Assembly (NCBI RefSeq): GCF_031020795.1
Contig: NZ_JAVHJP010000010.1
Coordinates: 32,761-96,760 of the forward strand
Direction: 5' to 3'
DNA from: Hydrogenophaga pseudoflava
GTDB taxonomy: Bacteria > Pseudomonadota > Gammaproteobacteria > Burkholderiales > Burkholderiaceae_C
DNA length: 64,000 bases
The stretch's first letter is position 1; every line of letters starts with the position of its first letter. The notes under the pieces were generated by a model. It saw only the letters and a program-made list of their open reading frames with translations, was not told where the DNA came from and did no database searches. The position numbers and the translations under genes were made by a program. Shown here in pieces: positions 16,321 through 25,000 of the stretch.

Positions 16321-18440
16321 GCGGGCGTCTCCTGCGTATCGAGGGCCCGTGCCCGGCGCAGGCTGCCGCCGGAGGCGGCCAGATTGTCGATCAGGGCCGC
16401 GGGTCGCCAGAAGTCAGCCTGCGCGGCATCGCCGCCGGCCCGGCTGGCCTGGTCCCGCAGCAGCCGCAGCACGTTCACCAGGCCCATCTCGTCGGCCTGG
16501 AACATCGGGCCGCCCTTAGGCGCAGGGAAGCCGTAGCCGGCCACGTAGACGACATCGATGTCGGAGCCGCGCTGCGCGATGCCTTCACCGAGCACGCGCG
16601 CGCCTTCGTTGATCAGCGCGAGCAGGCAGCGCTCGACGATCTGCTGCGCAGCCACGCTGCGGCGCACGATGCCCCGCTCGGCCGCGAAGGCCTCGATCAG
16701 CGCATGCACTTGCGGCGCGGGTTGCGGGCGTTTCGCGCCCTCGGCATGCCGGTACCAGCCCTGCCCTGTCTTCTGGCCGAACCAACCCTGCTCGCACAAG
16801 GCGTCGGCAATGCCGTCGCGCTCGGCCACGCCGCGTGCGCGGCGGTGGCGGCGGGCGGCCCAAGGCACATCGTTGCCGACCAGGTCGAGCATGCGGAAGG
16901 GGCCCATCGCAAAGCCCCAGGACTCGAGCGCGGCGTCGACCTGCTCCGGCCAGGCGCCTTCTTCGACCAGGCGGCAGGCCTGGTCGATGTACGCCTCGAG
17001 GATGCGGTTGCCGATGAAGCCGTCGCACACGCCGGCCACCACCGGCGTCTTGCGCAGGCGCGATGCCAGCGCCATCGCCGTGGCCAATGCGGCGTCGCCG
17101 GCATGTGCCGTGCGCACGACCTCCAGCAGCGGCATCACCTGCGCGGGACTGAAAAAATGCAGGCCCACCACGTCGGCGGGGCGCGCGGTGCCGGCAGCCA
17201 GGGCATCGAGATCGAGCGTGGAGGTGTTGCTCGCGATCAGTGCTGCCGGATGCGCCAGCGCGGCCATGCGTTGCAGCAGCGCCTGCTTCAGGCCGAAGTC
17301 TTCGAACGCGGCCTCGACGAGGACATCGGCTTCGCGCCAGGGGCGCTCGTCGAGCGTGAAGGCAAAGTGCTCGCGCAGGGCCATGGCTCCGGCCTCGCCG
17401 ATGCGCCGGGCCTGCGCCGTGCAGTAGGTTTCGATGGTCGCCCGGCCCCGGGCCAGGCCGGCCTCGTCGCGGTCGGTCAGCGTGACCGGAATGCCGGCCT
17501 GCGCGAAGCAGATCGCGATGCCGGTGCCCATCAGGCCGGCACCAATGATCAGCGCACGCTCGATCGGTCGCGCTGCAGCACCGGGGGCGAGCCCGGCCAG
17601 CTTGCGCGCCTCGGCTCGGGCGAGAAAGCCGTAGCGCAACGCGCGCGCCGGCTCCGTCGCGGCCTGGGCGCGGAAGTGCTCGATCTCGAAGCGCATGCCG
17701 GCCTCGAAGTCCGCGAGGCTGCGCTCGATGGCGTCGATCGCCAACGCGGTGCCGGGCCAGGCACGCCGGTCCGCGGCCGTGCTGCGGCGGGCGAACTGCA
17801 GCAGCGCCTGCGCCGACGGATGCTCGACGCGGCGGTCACGCAGGCGCGGCAGCGGCCGCGCCTCGGCATGCTCCAGGGCGAAGGCCACGGCGCATTCGAG
17901 CAGGTCACCGTCGGCGAGGGCGCTCACCAGCGCGGTGCCGGCCCACGCCGAAGCGGGCACCGTGCGTCCGCTGAGGATGAGGTTCAGCGCCGCTTCGAGC
18001 CCGATGGCACGCGGCAGCTTCTGCGTGCCGCCTGCTCCGGGAAAGAAGCCGAGCGTGATCTCGGGCAGCCCAAGCTTGGCATCGGGCATGCAGAGGCGGT
18101 AGTGGCAGGACAGCGCCAGCTCCAGCCCGCCGCCCACGGCGCTGCCGTGGATGGCCGCGACCACGGGCTTGTCCATCGCCTCGATCTGCTCGTTGATCGT
18201 GGCGTGCAGCGAGGGCTCGTCCAGGCCGTCGGTGTCGAAGTCCGCCAGCTCGGCGCCAGCGCAGAAGGCCTTGCCGGCGCCGATCAGCACCGCCGCGCGC
18301 ACGGCGGGGTCCCGTGCCGCCTGTTCCAGGCAAGCCGACAACGCGATGCGCAGCGGCTTGGCCAGCACGTTGACGGGGGGATGGTTCAGCGTCAGCACGG
18401 CGACCTCGCCGTGGCGTGCGTAGGAAACGAGGCCGTTCAT
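16317..18440 (-). CDS. FadB/FadJ-type enoyl-CoA hydratase / 3-hydroxyacyl-CoA dehydrogenase
   Basis: The 707-residue fusion has an N-terminal crotonase domain (AGKAFCAGAELADF; HGSAVGGGLELAL with the oxyanion glycines; ITLGFFPGAGGTQKLPRAIG, with a Pro rather than the usual first-Glu context to be checked), then the NAD-binding domain from about residue 297 (IIGAGLMGTGIAICFAQAG) and two C-terminal dehydrogenase domains (VGLHFFSPAQVMPLLEVV, then GYGFPAPKGGPM). It would hydrate an enoyl-CoA and oxidise the 3-hydroxyacyl-CoA. The ATG at 18440 has AAGGTG upstream and lies 63 bp from a MarR-like palindrome. Its usual partner thiolase is collapsed just downstream. Confidence 0.87.
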   Translation of the reverse strand: MNGLVSYARHGEVAVLTLNHPPVNVLAKPLRIALSACLEQAARDPAVRAAVLIGAGKAFCAGAELADFDTDGLDEPSLHATINEQIEAMDKPVVAAIHGSAVGGGLELALSCHYRLCMPDAKLGLPEITLGFFPGAGGTQKLPRAIGLEAALNLILSGRTVPASAWAGTALVSALADGDLLECAVAFALEHAEARPLPRLRDRRVEHPSAQALLQFARRSTAADRRAWPGTALAIDAIERSLADFEAGMRFEIEHFRAQAATEPARALRYGFLARAEARKLAGLAPGAAARPIERALIIGAGLMGTGIAICFAQAGIPVTLTDRDEAGLARGRATIETYCTAQARRIGEAGAMALREHFAFTLDERPWREADVLVEAAFEDFGLKQALLQRMAALAHPAALIASNTSTLDLDALAAGTARPADVVGLHFFSPAQVMPLLEVVRTAHAGDAALATAMALASRLRKTPVVAGVCDGFIGNRILEAYIDQACRLVEEGAWPEQVDAALESWGFAMGPFRMLDLVGNDVPWAARRHRRARGVAERDGIADALCEQGWFGQKTGQGWYRHAEGAKRPQPAPQVHALIEAFAAERGIVRRSVAAQQIVERCLLALINEGARVLGEGIAQRGSDIDVVYVAGYGFPAPKGGPMFQADEMGLVNVLRLLRDQASRAGGDAAQADFWRPAALIDNLAASGGSLRRARALDTQETPA

Positions 18441-18497
18441 GGCGCACACCTTCGCGCTGGGTCGCAAACTGCCAGCGTGGCAGAGGAAGTATTTTTG

Positions 18498-18530
18498 TCA
18501 ACCATTGTTGATGATTGTTCATCAACAATG
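18498..18530. promoter_or_regulatory. Overlapping MarR-type palindromes between fadB-like and marR genes
   Basis: A perfect 28-bp palindrome at 18503-18530 has 12-bp arms, CATTGTTGATGA and TCATCAACAATG, around TTGT. It overlaps a near-perfect 14-bp dyad at 18498-18511, TCAACCATTGTTGA, which differs by one base from the perfect palindrome at 20436-20449. The TTGAT/ATCAA content is usual for MarR-family operators. The site lies between the leftward fadB-like operon and the rightward marR gene, as expected for autoregulation plus control of the operon. Confidence 0.75.
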
Positions 18531-18602
18531 TCAGGCCGCAATCGGGGGTTTACCCGGAGATACAGAGATCACCGTGAACCATCGATCGATGAAAATGTCT
18601 CC

Positions 18603-19034
18603 ATGGCTTCAAGAAAGACTTACTTGAGAAACCTGCTGCTGCAGCGTTTCGACTGGATGGAAGAGCGCGTGCTGGAGCGCGCCGTGGCGAGCGGCTATGC
18701 CCACATCACGCCCGCGATGAACCGGCTGTTCGCCCACATGTGGGGGCAGCCTGTGGGCTTGTCAGAGCTCTCGCGGCGGCTGGGCATCTCGCGCCAGGCG
18801 GTGCACAAGCTGGCGAGCGAGGCGGCGCGGCACGGGTTGGTCGAGTTCGTGGCCTCGACCGAGGATGCGAGGGTGGTGATGCTGCGCTTCACCGATGAAG
18901 GCTGGGCGATGTCCGCGAGCGCGGCGCGCGACTTCGAAGCCATCGAGACTGCGATCACAGCGAAACTCGGGAAGGCCAAGGTGGCACAGCTCAAGGCCTT
19001 GCTGGCCGAGCCCTGGGGCGACGAAGGAGCCTGA
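18603..19034 (+). CDS. MarR-family transcriptional regulator
   Basis: The 143-residue protein has the MarR winged helix: PVGLSELSRRLGISRQAVHK (helix-turn-helix, about residues 50-70) and the wing STEDARVVMLRFTDEG. It probably represses the leftward fadB-ligase operon and itself through the palindromes at 18498-18530, and perhaps the 20.4-kb promoters through the matching site there. MarR regulators of aromatic-acid CoA pathways commonly respond to the CoA thioester. The ATG at 18603 is used; an in-frame ATG at 18528 lies inside the operator and is unlikely. The ribosome site is weak. Confidence 0.83.
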   Translation: MASRKTYLRNLLLQRFDWMEERVLERAVASGYAHITPAMNRLFAHMWGQPVGLSELSRRLGISRQAVHKLASEAARHGLVEFVASTEDARVVMLRFTDEGWAMSASAARDFEAIETAITAKLGKAKVAQLKALLAEPWGDEGA

Positions 19035-19049
19035 CATCGCCTTCGCATG

Positions 19050-19490
19050 TCAGCCCACGACCAGCAAGGTCGATTTGGCGCTGGCGACGGGCTCGGCACC
19101 GGGCTGGAACAGCCGGCCTCGGGTGAAGATCAGGTTGCGGCCCTTGCGCTCGATCTCACCGATCGCCACGTAGGTGCCCGCCTTGGCGGCTCGCAGGAAG
19201 GCCACGTTGATCGTGGCAGTGGCGATCGTCTGGCCTGGCCCGACCGCGGCAAGTCCGGCAAAGCTCATTGCGAAGTCGAGCATCGCCGTGACGGCGCCGC
19301 CCTGGATCACCTGCGCGCCTTGCAGGAATTGTTCGCCGGGCGTGAAGTGCAGCTCGATCATGCCGCGCTCGCGGTCCAGCCGGTGCAACTGCGCGCCGAG
19401 CGCGAGCGCGAGCGGGCTGGAATCGATGGCCAGTGGTTTGCCGCAGGCGGGGTCGAAGCTGCGCAGCAAAGCTTGATCCGGGTTGGTCAT
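19050..19490 (-). CDS. PaaI-type hotdog thioesterase
   Basis: The 146-residue protein has the PaaI/thioesterase hotdog pattern GAQVIQGGAVTAMLDFAMSFAG near residues 60-80 and ATATINVAFLRAAKAGTYVAIGEI further on. Such enzymes hydrolyse acyl- or aryl-CoA esters and often relieve CoA trapping in aromatic degradation. GGTGA is near the ATG at 19490; the gene follows the class II aldolase stop by 8 bp in a two-gene leftward unit. It converges on marR. Confidence 0.8.
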   Translation of the reverse strand: MTNPDQALLRSFDPACGKPLAIDSSPLALALGAQLHRLDRERGMIELHFTPGEQFLQGAQVIQGGAVTAMLDFAMSFAGLAAVGPGQTIATATINVAFLRAAKAGTYVAIGEIERKGRNLIFTRGRLFQPGAEPVASAKSTLLVVG

Positions 19491-19498
19491 GAGGTGAC

Positions 19499-20257
19499 TC
19501 AGGTGCGATAGCCCGGGTTGATGCGATCGAGCCTGCGCAGCAGCGCCGGCCAGACGAAGCCACCGCCCCGGCCTTCCGTCTGCACCTGGGTTGCCTCTTG
19601 ATTGACGGCGATGATGGAAGGATCGACGGGGATCAACTCGATGCCGCCCGACTGCGCGGCAATCTGGATCTGGCAGGCCGTCTCGAAGATGTACATGTCC
19701 AGAAAAGCATCGGCAATGGACGGAGCCGCCGTCAGCAGCCCGTGGTTGCGCAGGCACAGATGCCTCTTGTCGCCGAGATCCGCCTGCAGGCGCGGCTTCT
19801 CGTCCGGCCGGAAGGCGATGCCTTCGTAATCGTGGTAGGCCAGGGACGCCAGCACCACCGTGCTCTGCTGGGAAATCGGCAATAAGCCGTTCTTCTGCGC
19901 GGCCACAGCCACGCCCGCCCGTGTATGCGTGTGCATGACACATTGCGCGTCTTCGCGCACCTCGTGGACGGCGCTGTGGATCACGAACCCAGCCGGGTTG
20001 ACCGGGAAGGGCGAGTCATCGAGTTTGTTGCATTGCAGATCCACCTTGACCAGCGACGAAGCGGTGACCTCGTCGAACATCCAGCCGTAGGGGTTGATCA
20101 GGAAATGGTGCTCCGGGCCAGGCAGGCGCGCGCTGAAATGCGTGAACACCAGGTCGGTCCAGCCATACAGCGCAGCCAGCCGGTAGGCTGCGGCCAGGTC
20201 GCAACGCATGCGCCATTCTTCAGCGCTCACGCGGCCTTCGAGACTTTGCGTGTTCAT
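19499..20257 (-). CDS. Class II aldolase/adducin family protein
   Basis: The 252-residue protein has the zinc-site motif HTHTRAG near residue 110 and the third histidine in LCLRNHGLLT near residue 172, plus the family start DLVFTHFSARLPG. Members include fuculose-phosphate aldolases, but also many enzymes of unknown role in aromatic pathways, where they may cleave or decarboxylate a hydroxy-oxo acid. In this setting a retro-aldol step is possible; the substrate is unknown. GGGAGA precedes the ATG. Its promoter region (20258-20467) contains operator E and the second MarR-like palindrome. Confidence 0.82.
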   Translation of the reverse strand: MNTQSLEGRVSAEEWRMRCDLAAAYRLAALYGWTDLVFTHFSARLPGPEHHFLINPYGWMFDEVTASSLVKVDLQCNKLDDSPFPVNPAGFVIHSAVHEVREDAQCVMHTHTRAGVAVAAQKNGLLPISQQSTVVLASLAYHDYEGIAFRPDEKPRLQADLGDKRHLCLRNHGLLTAAPSIADAFLDMYIFETACQIQIAAQSGGIELIPVDPSIIAVNQEATQVQTEGRGGGFVWPALLRRLDRINPGYRT

Positions 20258-20383
20258 CGATCTCTCCCTGTTTCAAAAGTGTCGGGTTGAGCAGTCATGT
20301 CGGCGTCTTCTCCTAGGTTGGGCGGCTGGGCGTGAACCCACCCGGCCGGGCAACAACCGCCATCGTCGTCCGGACGGATGGCC

Positions 20384-20411
20384 GGCGCACCTGTCCAAAG
20401 ACAGGTGCGCC
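20384..20411. promoter_or_regulatory. Dyad operator, site E, a perfect 28-bp palindrome
   Basis: Arms GGCGCACCTGTC (20384-20395) and GACAGGTGCGCC (20400-20411) match over all 12 bp around CAAA. It is the most perfect copy of the six-site dyad. It lies between the aldolase gene (leftward) and the Bug gene (rightward). It could fold as a hairpin in RNA, but no T-tract follows on either side, and the core recurs elsewhere in non-terminator places, so a protein-binding role is preferred. Confidence 0.7.
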
Positions 20412-20435
20412 ATCTTCTTGCGCATTCGATGCTTA

Positions 20436-20449
20436 TCAACCATGGTTGA
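20436..20449. promoter_or_regulatory. MarR-like palindrome in the aldolase/Bug divergent promoter
   Basis: TCAACCATGGTTGA is a perfect 14-bp palindrome and matches TCAACCATTGTTGA at 18498-18511 at 13 of 14 positions. It ends 18 bp before the Bug start codon, close to its ribosome site, and stands just beside operator E. The MarR regulator at 18603 could therefore act here as a repressor. Confidence 0.6.
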
Positions 20450-20467
20450 CACTTAGGAGACTGAAAC

Positions 20468-21448
20468 ATGCCCACTCGCCGCCAATTCGCCAGCCGACTC
20501 GCAGGAATCGCCGCGCTATCCGCAGCGCCGTTCCGTCTCGCGCAGTCCCAGAACCTGGATGTCGCAAAAATCCTTGTCGGATTTCCGCCGGGTGGAGCCA
20601 CCGACGCAGTGGCCCGTCGAATCGCCGAGAAAATGCGAGGCGGCTATGCCAATGCTGTCGTGGTCGAGAACAAGCCCGGCGCTGCCATGCAGATTTCGAT
20701 TTCGACGCTCAAGGACAGTCCACCGAACGGCAGCACGTTCTTGTTGAGTCCTACCGCGCCTTTCTCGATCTATCCCTTCACCTACCGCAAACTTCCGTAT
20801 GCCCTGGAAGACGTGGCGCCGGTCTCGACGGTTTGTGCATTTGATTTCGGGTTCGCCGTGGGCCCCGCCGTCCCGGCGAGCGTGCGCGGGATCAAGGACT
20901 TCCTCTCGTGGTGCAAGGAGAATCCGGCAAAGGCCAACTTTGGCTCCCCAGCGCCGGGCTCCACACCCCATCTTCTTGGCATCATCTTGTCCAAGACTTC
21001 AGCCGTGGACTTGCTGCACATTGGCTATCGTGGAGATGCACCAGCGCTGCAGGACTTGATGGGCGGCCAATTGACCGGATTTTCCTCGACCATCGGCAGC
21101 TTCCTGCCGCACCTCAAGAGCGGGAAGGTCCGTCTCCTTGCTGTGTCGGGCGTTGGCCGCAACGACTTCGTGCCTGACGTGCCCACCTTCCGTGAGCAGG
21201 GGTATCCGATCACCGCAACGGAATCGTATGGCTTGTTTCTTCCGGGCAAGACACCCCAGGACGTCGTCCGCCGCGCGGCGGCCTATCTTCAGCCCGTTCT
21301 GGCACAGCCCGATGTGGTGAGCGCCCTGGGTGACATCGGCATGACCGCGAGGTCGAGCACACCGCAAGCCCTGTCTGATCTGTTGAAAGCGGACACAGAA
21401 GTGTGGCGCCGCTTGATCAAGGACATTGGATTCACGGCGGATTCCTGA
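20468..21448 (+). CDS. Bug/TctC-type extracytoplasmic solute receptor
   Basis: The 326-residue protein has an RRQFASRLAG twin-arginine-like signal peptide and the Bug fold motifs: KILVGFPPGGATDAVAR near residue 37 and VVENKPGAAMQI near 70. Bug proteins bind carboxylates or aromatic acids for TTT or TRAP-like transport, or act in sensing; Burkholderiales have many orphan copies. No TctA/TctB genes adjoin. AGGAG lies upstream of the ATG, and both operator E and a MarR-like site lie in the promoter. Its stop abuts the stop of the convergent monooxygenase. Confidence 0.85.
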   Translation: MPTRRQFASRLAGIAALSAAPFRLAQSQNLDVAKILVGFPPGGATDAVARRIAEKMRGGYANAVVVENKPGAAMQISISTLKDSPPNGSTFLLSPTAPFSIYPFTYRKLPYALEDVAPVSTVCAFDFGFAVGPAVPASVRGIKDFLSWCKENPAKANFGSPAPGSTPHLLGIILSKTSAVDLLHIGYRGDAPALQDLMGGQLTGFSSTIGSFLPHLKSGKVRLLAVSGVGRNDFVPDVPTFREQGYPITATESYGLFLPGKTPQDVVRRAAAYLQPVLAQPDVVSALGDIGMTARSSTPQALSDLLKADTEVWRRLIKDIGFTADS

Positions 21449-22642
21449 TCACACCGGCATGGGATGTCCTTCCGCATCGAAGAAGGACATGACGATGGCC
21501 CGTGCAATGTGCGGGTTCTCGCGGGCTGCGATGAGCATCCCAAAGTCCTGCGCACGCCGCACGGGGCTGGGCTCGCGCAGGCGACGCTTGTGCTCCGTGG
21601 AGGTGGAGTTGGTCACCTCCCAGTACACGCGGCGGCGGTCGGCGTCGTAGAAGTCGAGCACCTTGTCGTCGGAACGGCCCTGGATCACTGCGCCCAGCGC
21701 CGTGGCGACGTGGGCAGCGTCCAGCGCGCCGGTGTTCAGCCCCATGCCACCCACGGGATTGGTGATGTGCGCGGCATCGCCGGCCAGCAGCACGCGGCCG
21801 ACGCGCAAGCGGTCGGCGCAGCGCTGATGCACGCGATACGGTGCGGCCGACTCGATGTCGTATGCCGCCCGATGCGCGCTGGCAGGCAGGATGCGCCCGT
21901 ACCGCTCGGGGATGCGACGCAGGACTTCGTCCTCGGGCAGGCTCGCGTCTTCGCCATAGGTCACGCGCCACAAGCCTTCCCTGTTGATCTTCACCGTGAC
22001 GGCCCAGTCGACCGGATGGTGCACCAGCGTGGTCTTGCCGAAACCGTGTTCCTCCAGGTCGAGCCAGACGTTGGTGGCGACGAAACGCTCCGGCCAGGTG
22101 TGACCTTCGAAGGTCGCGCCGATGCACCTGCGCACCGCGGAGCGGGCACCGTCCGCACCCACCACCCAGTCGCTGCGGAAGGTCTCGGTGCCCTGTTCCG
22201 ACTGGAGCGTCGTCGTGACGCCGGTCGGGTCCTGCTCGAGGTCGAGCACCCGACGACCCCACAGCACATTCACATGGGGCAGCTTCGCCAGATGCTCGAG
22301 GATCACGCTGGCCAGCGTGTGCTGGCCGCATTGCACGCCGTAGTGGTACGGCGTCAGGTCCTTGACCACATCGAAGCACACCGGTACGCGCTGGTCCTCC
22401 AGCTTGTAGTACTGCCAGAAGGTGTCGTTCTTCAGCGCCACCTTCAAGACGTCGTCCAGCACACCGAAGCTGTCCAGCACCTTCACGACGGGTGGCATGT
22501 AGTTGGTGGCGCGCGGCGCCTTCGACGGCGAAAGTTCCTGGTCCACCACGGTCACGGCAATGCCCATGCGGGCCAGTCCCAACGCGGCCAGCAGGCCCGT
22601 CGGTCCGGCGCCCACCACCAGCACATTGGCGTCTGCGTTCAT
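21449..22642 (-). CDS. FAD-dependent aromatic-ring hydroxylase (PHBH-like group A)
   Basis: The 397-residue protein has the three FAD/NAD(P)H signatures of the family: VVGAGPTGLLAALGLARMG at residues ~8-26, GADGARSAVRR near 160 and GDAAHITNPVGGMGLNTG near 280. It lacks the extra C-terminal thioredoxin-like domain of the phenol hydroxylase and MhpA groups, so it is nearest to short 3-hydroxyphenylpropionate-hydroxylase-like or salicylate-hydroxylase-like forms. It should insert one oxygen atom ortho to a phenolic OH. AGGAG precedes the ATG at 22642. It is the last gene of a leftward unit MFS - SDR - hydroxylase. Confidence 0.85.
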   Translation of the reverse strand: MNADANVLVVGAGPTGLLAALGLARMGIAVTVVDQELSPSKAPRATNYMPPVVKVLDSFGVLDDVLKVALKNDTFWQYYKLEDQRVPVCFDVVKDLTPYHYGVQCGQHTLASVILEHLAKLPHVNVLWGRRVLDLEQDPTGVTTTLQSEQGTETFRSDWVVGADGARSAVRRCIGATFEGHTWPERFVATNVWLDLEEHGFGKTTLVHHPVDWAVTVKINREGLWRVTYGEDASLPEDEVLRRIPERYGRILPASAHRAAYDIESAAPYRVHQRCADRLRVGRVLLAGDAAHITNPVGGMGLNTGALDAAHVATALGAVIQGRSDDKVLDFYDADRRRVYWEVTNSTSTEHKRRLREPSPVRRAQDFGMLIAARENPHIARAIVMSFFDAEGHPMPV

Positions 22643-22678
22643 CGTTGGTTCTCCTATCGTTTGTCTGTGAATCACGCG

Positions 22679-23500
22679 TCAGTCGGCCACGCCGATGCTC
22701 AGCGCGCCGTCGATCACGAACTGGGCGCCCGTGGCGTAACTGGACGCCTTCGAGGCGAGGAACAGCGCCAGGCCCTTCAGTTCGTCGGGACTTCCCATGC
22801 GGCCCAGCGGCACCTGGCGACCCATCGCGGCCTGCGCCTGAGGGTCGTGCATCCAGCCGCCGCCGATGTTGGTCACGAACATGCCGGGGGCGATGGCATT
22901 GACGCGGATGTTGTAGCGCGCGAGTTCCAGCGCGGCATTGCGCGTCAGGTGCGCCACGCCGGCTTTGGCCGCCATGTAGGCCATGCCGAGGCTGCCTTCA
23001 ACGCTGATCGCGGCAATCGATGTGGTGACGATGATCTGCCCGCGCTGGCGCACCTTCATGTGCCGGGCAGCCGCCTTCAGCGTGGTGAAGACGCCATTGA
23101 GATTGATGTCGATGACCTTGTCCCAGCGCGGGTCCTCGTAGTTCTCGAGCGCGTATTCGGGCGGGCGACGGCTGCGGTCAGGGGTGACGTAACCCGGTCC
23201 CGGGTCGATGCCGGCGTTGGCGAATACCGTGTCAATCTTTCCGTGCCGCGCCATGACGCCGTCGAACGCGCGGTCCACGCCAGGCCGGTCGGTCACGTCG
23301 AGCGGCACGCCCTCGACCCGCCAGCCCAGGCCCTGCAGGCGGGTCCGCTCGGTCTCTAGCGCGGCAGCGTTGCGGTCCATCATCACCACGGTCGCGCCGT
23401 TCTCGGCCAGCGCTTCGGTGAAGGCCAGGCCCAGGCCACTGGCCGCGCCGGTGACCACGGCCACCTGGCCCTTCACACTGAACAGGTCCTCGATCTTCAC
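22679..23500 (-). CDS. Short-chain dehydrogenase/reductase
   Basis: The 273-residue classical SDR has TGAASGLGLAFTEALA (cofactor loop), FANAGIDPGPG, the catalytic Ser in TTSIAAIS and YMAAK giving a complete YxxxK. A ~15-residue insertion rich in Arg, Pro and Tyr follows the NAG motif. It may oxidise the benzylic or chain alcohol formed by the hydroxylase steps; this is inference. It starts with GTG, preceded by AGGAGG, and the GTG overlaps the MFS stop (GTGA). Confidence 0.85.
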   Translation of the reverse strand: MKIEDLFSVKGQVAVVTGAASGLGLAFTEALAENGATVVMMDRNAAALETERTRLQGLGWRVEGVPLDVTDRPGVDRAFDGVMARHGKIDTVFANAGIDPGPGYVTPDRSRRPPEYALENYEDPRWDKVIDINLNGVFTTLKAAARHMKVRQRGQIIVTTSIAAISVEGSLGMAYMAAKAGVAHLTRNAALELARYNIRVNAIAPGMFVTNIGGGWMHDPQAQAAMGRQVPLGRMGSPDELKGLALFLASKASSYATGAQFVIDGALSIGVAD

Positions 23501-24771
23501 AAGGCCTCCTTGTTGGCGAATCCGGGATTCAACGCAACCGCGGCACCGGTTTCCCGGCTCCGCCGGGACGGTGCGGTTTCGATCAGGAACAGCGCCAGCG
23601 CCGCCGAAAGCACCGCCGCACCCGCTCCGAAGTAAAGCGGCAGGGCCGGTCCCCAACGGTCGGCTGCCGCGCCGGCCAGCACCGGTGCGATGACGCCGCC
23701 GATGATCTCGGCGACGCCCATGATCAAGCCCACCGCGGAGGCCACTGCATGCCGGGGCACCGATTCCGCCGGCACGATGGACATGGGGATCGGGGTCGCG
23801 CCCGAGGCGAGGTTGGTGCAGAACACCGCGGCGCCGAGCCAGGCCAGCGGCCCGTTGAAGTGAACCAGCACCAGCGGCAGGCTGGCCGCCAGGAACGTGA
23901 AGACCGCGTACACGGGCTTGCGCCCCAGGCGGTCGGACAACGCGGGCACGATCAGCCCCCACAGCAGCGCACCCAGCCCGACCATCATCATCACGAAGCC
24001 CATATCGGGAGGGGCCATGCCGCGGGTGCGCACCAGGTACAGCGGCGCGAAGATCAGGATCATCATCAGCCACGCCATCTGCGTGCTGGCAATCAGAACG
24101 CCCAGCCAGATGTTGCGGTAGCCGAGCAGCTGGCGCACGGTCAGCCGGGCGGGCGACGTCTCTGCGGCGACCGCTGCCTGCGGACCCGGTACGCGACGAG
24201 CGCGCAGGAACAAGGCGAGCAAGAGCGCCATCACGAGGCCTGGCACCGCGACGATGTACATCGACTGGCGCCAACCAAAACGTTCCGCCAGCGCCACCAT
24301 CAAAACGGGTGCGACCAGTCCCGCCAACAGCGCGCCTGAGGTGTTCTGCAGCACGCCCATGTTGAATCCGAGGCGTCTGGGCGAGGACTCCTCGGCCATG
24401 ATGGATTGCGCGATGGGCAGCACCGGCCCTTCGGTCAGGCCCATCAGCGCACGCACGAGCAGCAATGCCAGGAAACCGGCCGCGGCCCCGGTGAAGAAGG
24501 TGCACAGCGAGAAGCCGATCACCATCGCCACGAGGATGCTCTTTCGGGCACCGGAGCGGTCAGCCAGTGCACCGAAGCCGTAGCCAGAGATGGCCCAGCA
24601 CAGCCCGACCGCGGCGCCAAGAAGACCCACCTGGGTGTCTGAAAGGCCCAGTTCGGGCACGACCTGCGGCAGCACGAACGTGAGGGCAATGCGGTCGAAG
24701 AACACCAGCCCGAAGGTCAGTGACAGCATTCCCAGCACGGCATTCTCATAAGTCAGCAAACGTTTGATCAC
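23497..24771 (-). CDS. MFS transporter (ACS/aromatic-acid type)
   Basis: About 424 residues with twelve predicted membrane segments in two blocks and a central loop near residue 195. The segment GFGALADRSGARKSILVAM after TM2 and SDRLGRKPVYAVF in the second half are the MFS loop motifs (D-R-x-G-R-K type). It probably imports an aromatic or dicarboxylic acid. I use the GTG at 24771, with AAGGAG 7 nt upstream; a frame open back to 24861 would run over operator C. It is first in the leftward MFS - SDR - hydroxylase unit. Confidence 0.83.
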   Translation of the reverse strand: MIKRLLTYENAVLGMLSLTFGLVFFDRIALTFVLPQVVPELGLSDTQVGLLGAAVGLCWAISGYGFGALADRSGARKSILVAMVIGFSLCTFFTGAAAGFLALLLVRALMGLTEGPVLPIAQSIMAEESSPRRLGFNMGVLQNTSGALLAGLVAPVLMVALAERFGWRQSMYIVAVPGLVMALLLALFLRARRVPGPQAAVAAETSPARLTVRQLLGYRNIWLGVLIASTQMAWLMMILIFAPLYLVRTRGMAPPDMGFVMMMVGLGALLWGLIVPALSDRLGRKPVYAVFTFLAASLPLVLVHFNGPLAWLGAAVFCTNLASGATPIPMSIVPAESVPRHAVASAVGLIMGVAEIIGGVIAPVLAGAAADRWGPALPLYFGAGAAVLSAALALFLIETAPSRRSRETGAAVALNPGFANKEAL

Positions 24772-24858
24772 CACTGTCTCCTTATGTGTTGGTACGGCTT
24801 CCTCGGTGTCCACCGAGGCAAGTCGTCGCCGCATGGTGACCAATACGTCCGTGACGCA

Positions 24859-24878
24859 CACCTATCGAAAGGTATGTG
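24859..24878. promoter_or_regulatory. Dyad operator, site C, MFS side of the divergent promoter
   Basis: CACCTATCGAAAGGTATGTG: half-sites CACCTATC and GGTATGTG around GAAA. It is 88 bp before the MFS start. The intergenic stretch 24772-25084 (313 bp) holds this copy and site D, 142 bp apart; I see nothing else in it. Confidence 0.6.
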
Positions 24879-25000
24879 GCGTTGACGGAGCTGCTGCAGA
24901 ACAAGGCCAGACCTGGAACGCATGTCTGGAGCGTCGAGCGGCAAGAGCAACGTCGAGTTGGTCCGGTTGGGCCTTCGGCTTGACGCAACACCCTTTGACA

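Noticed and set aside
16704..18602. Rightward frame continuous with marR, giving a 776-residue protein
   Set aside because: Only the last 143 residues show a family; the earlier part is antisense of the fadB-like gene. The palindromic operator lies before the short start.
11847..20257. Ferulate-type fcs/ech/vdh cluster
   Set aside because: CoA ligases and a crotonase domain are present, but no vanillin dehydrogenase, and the hydratase is a FadB-type fusion, so I did not use the ferulate gene names.
20384..20411. Perfect palindrome as a rho-independent terminator
   Set aside because: No T-tract on either side, it stands between divergent starts, and the same core recurs at five other promoters.
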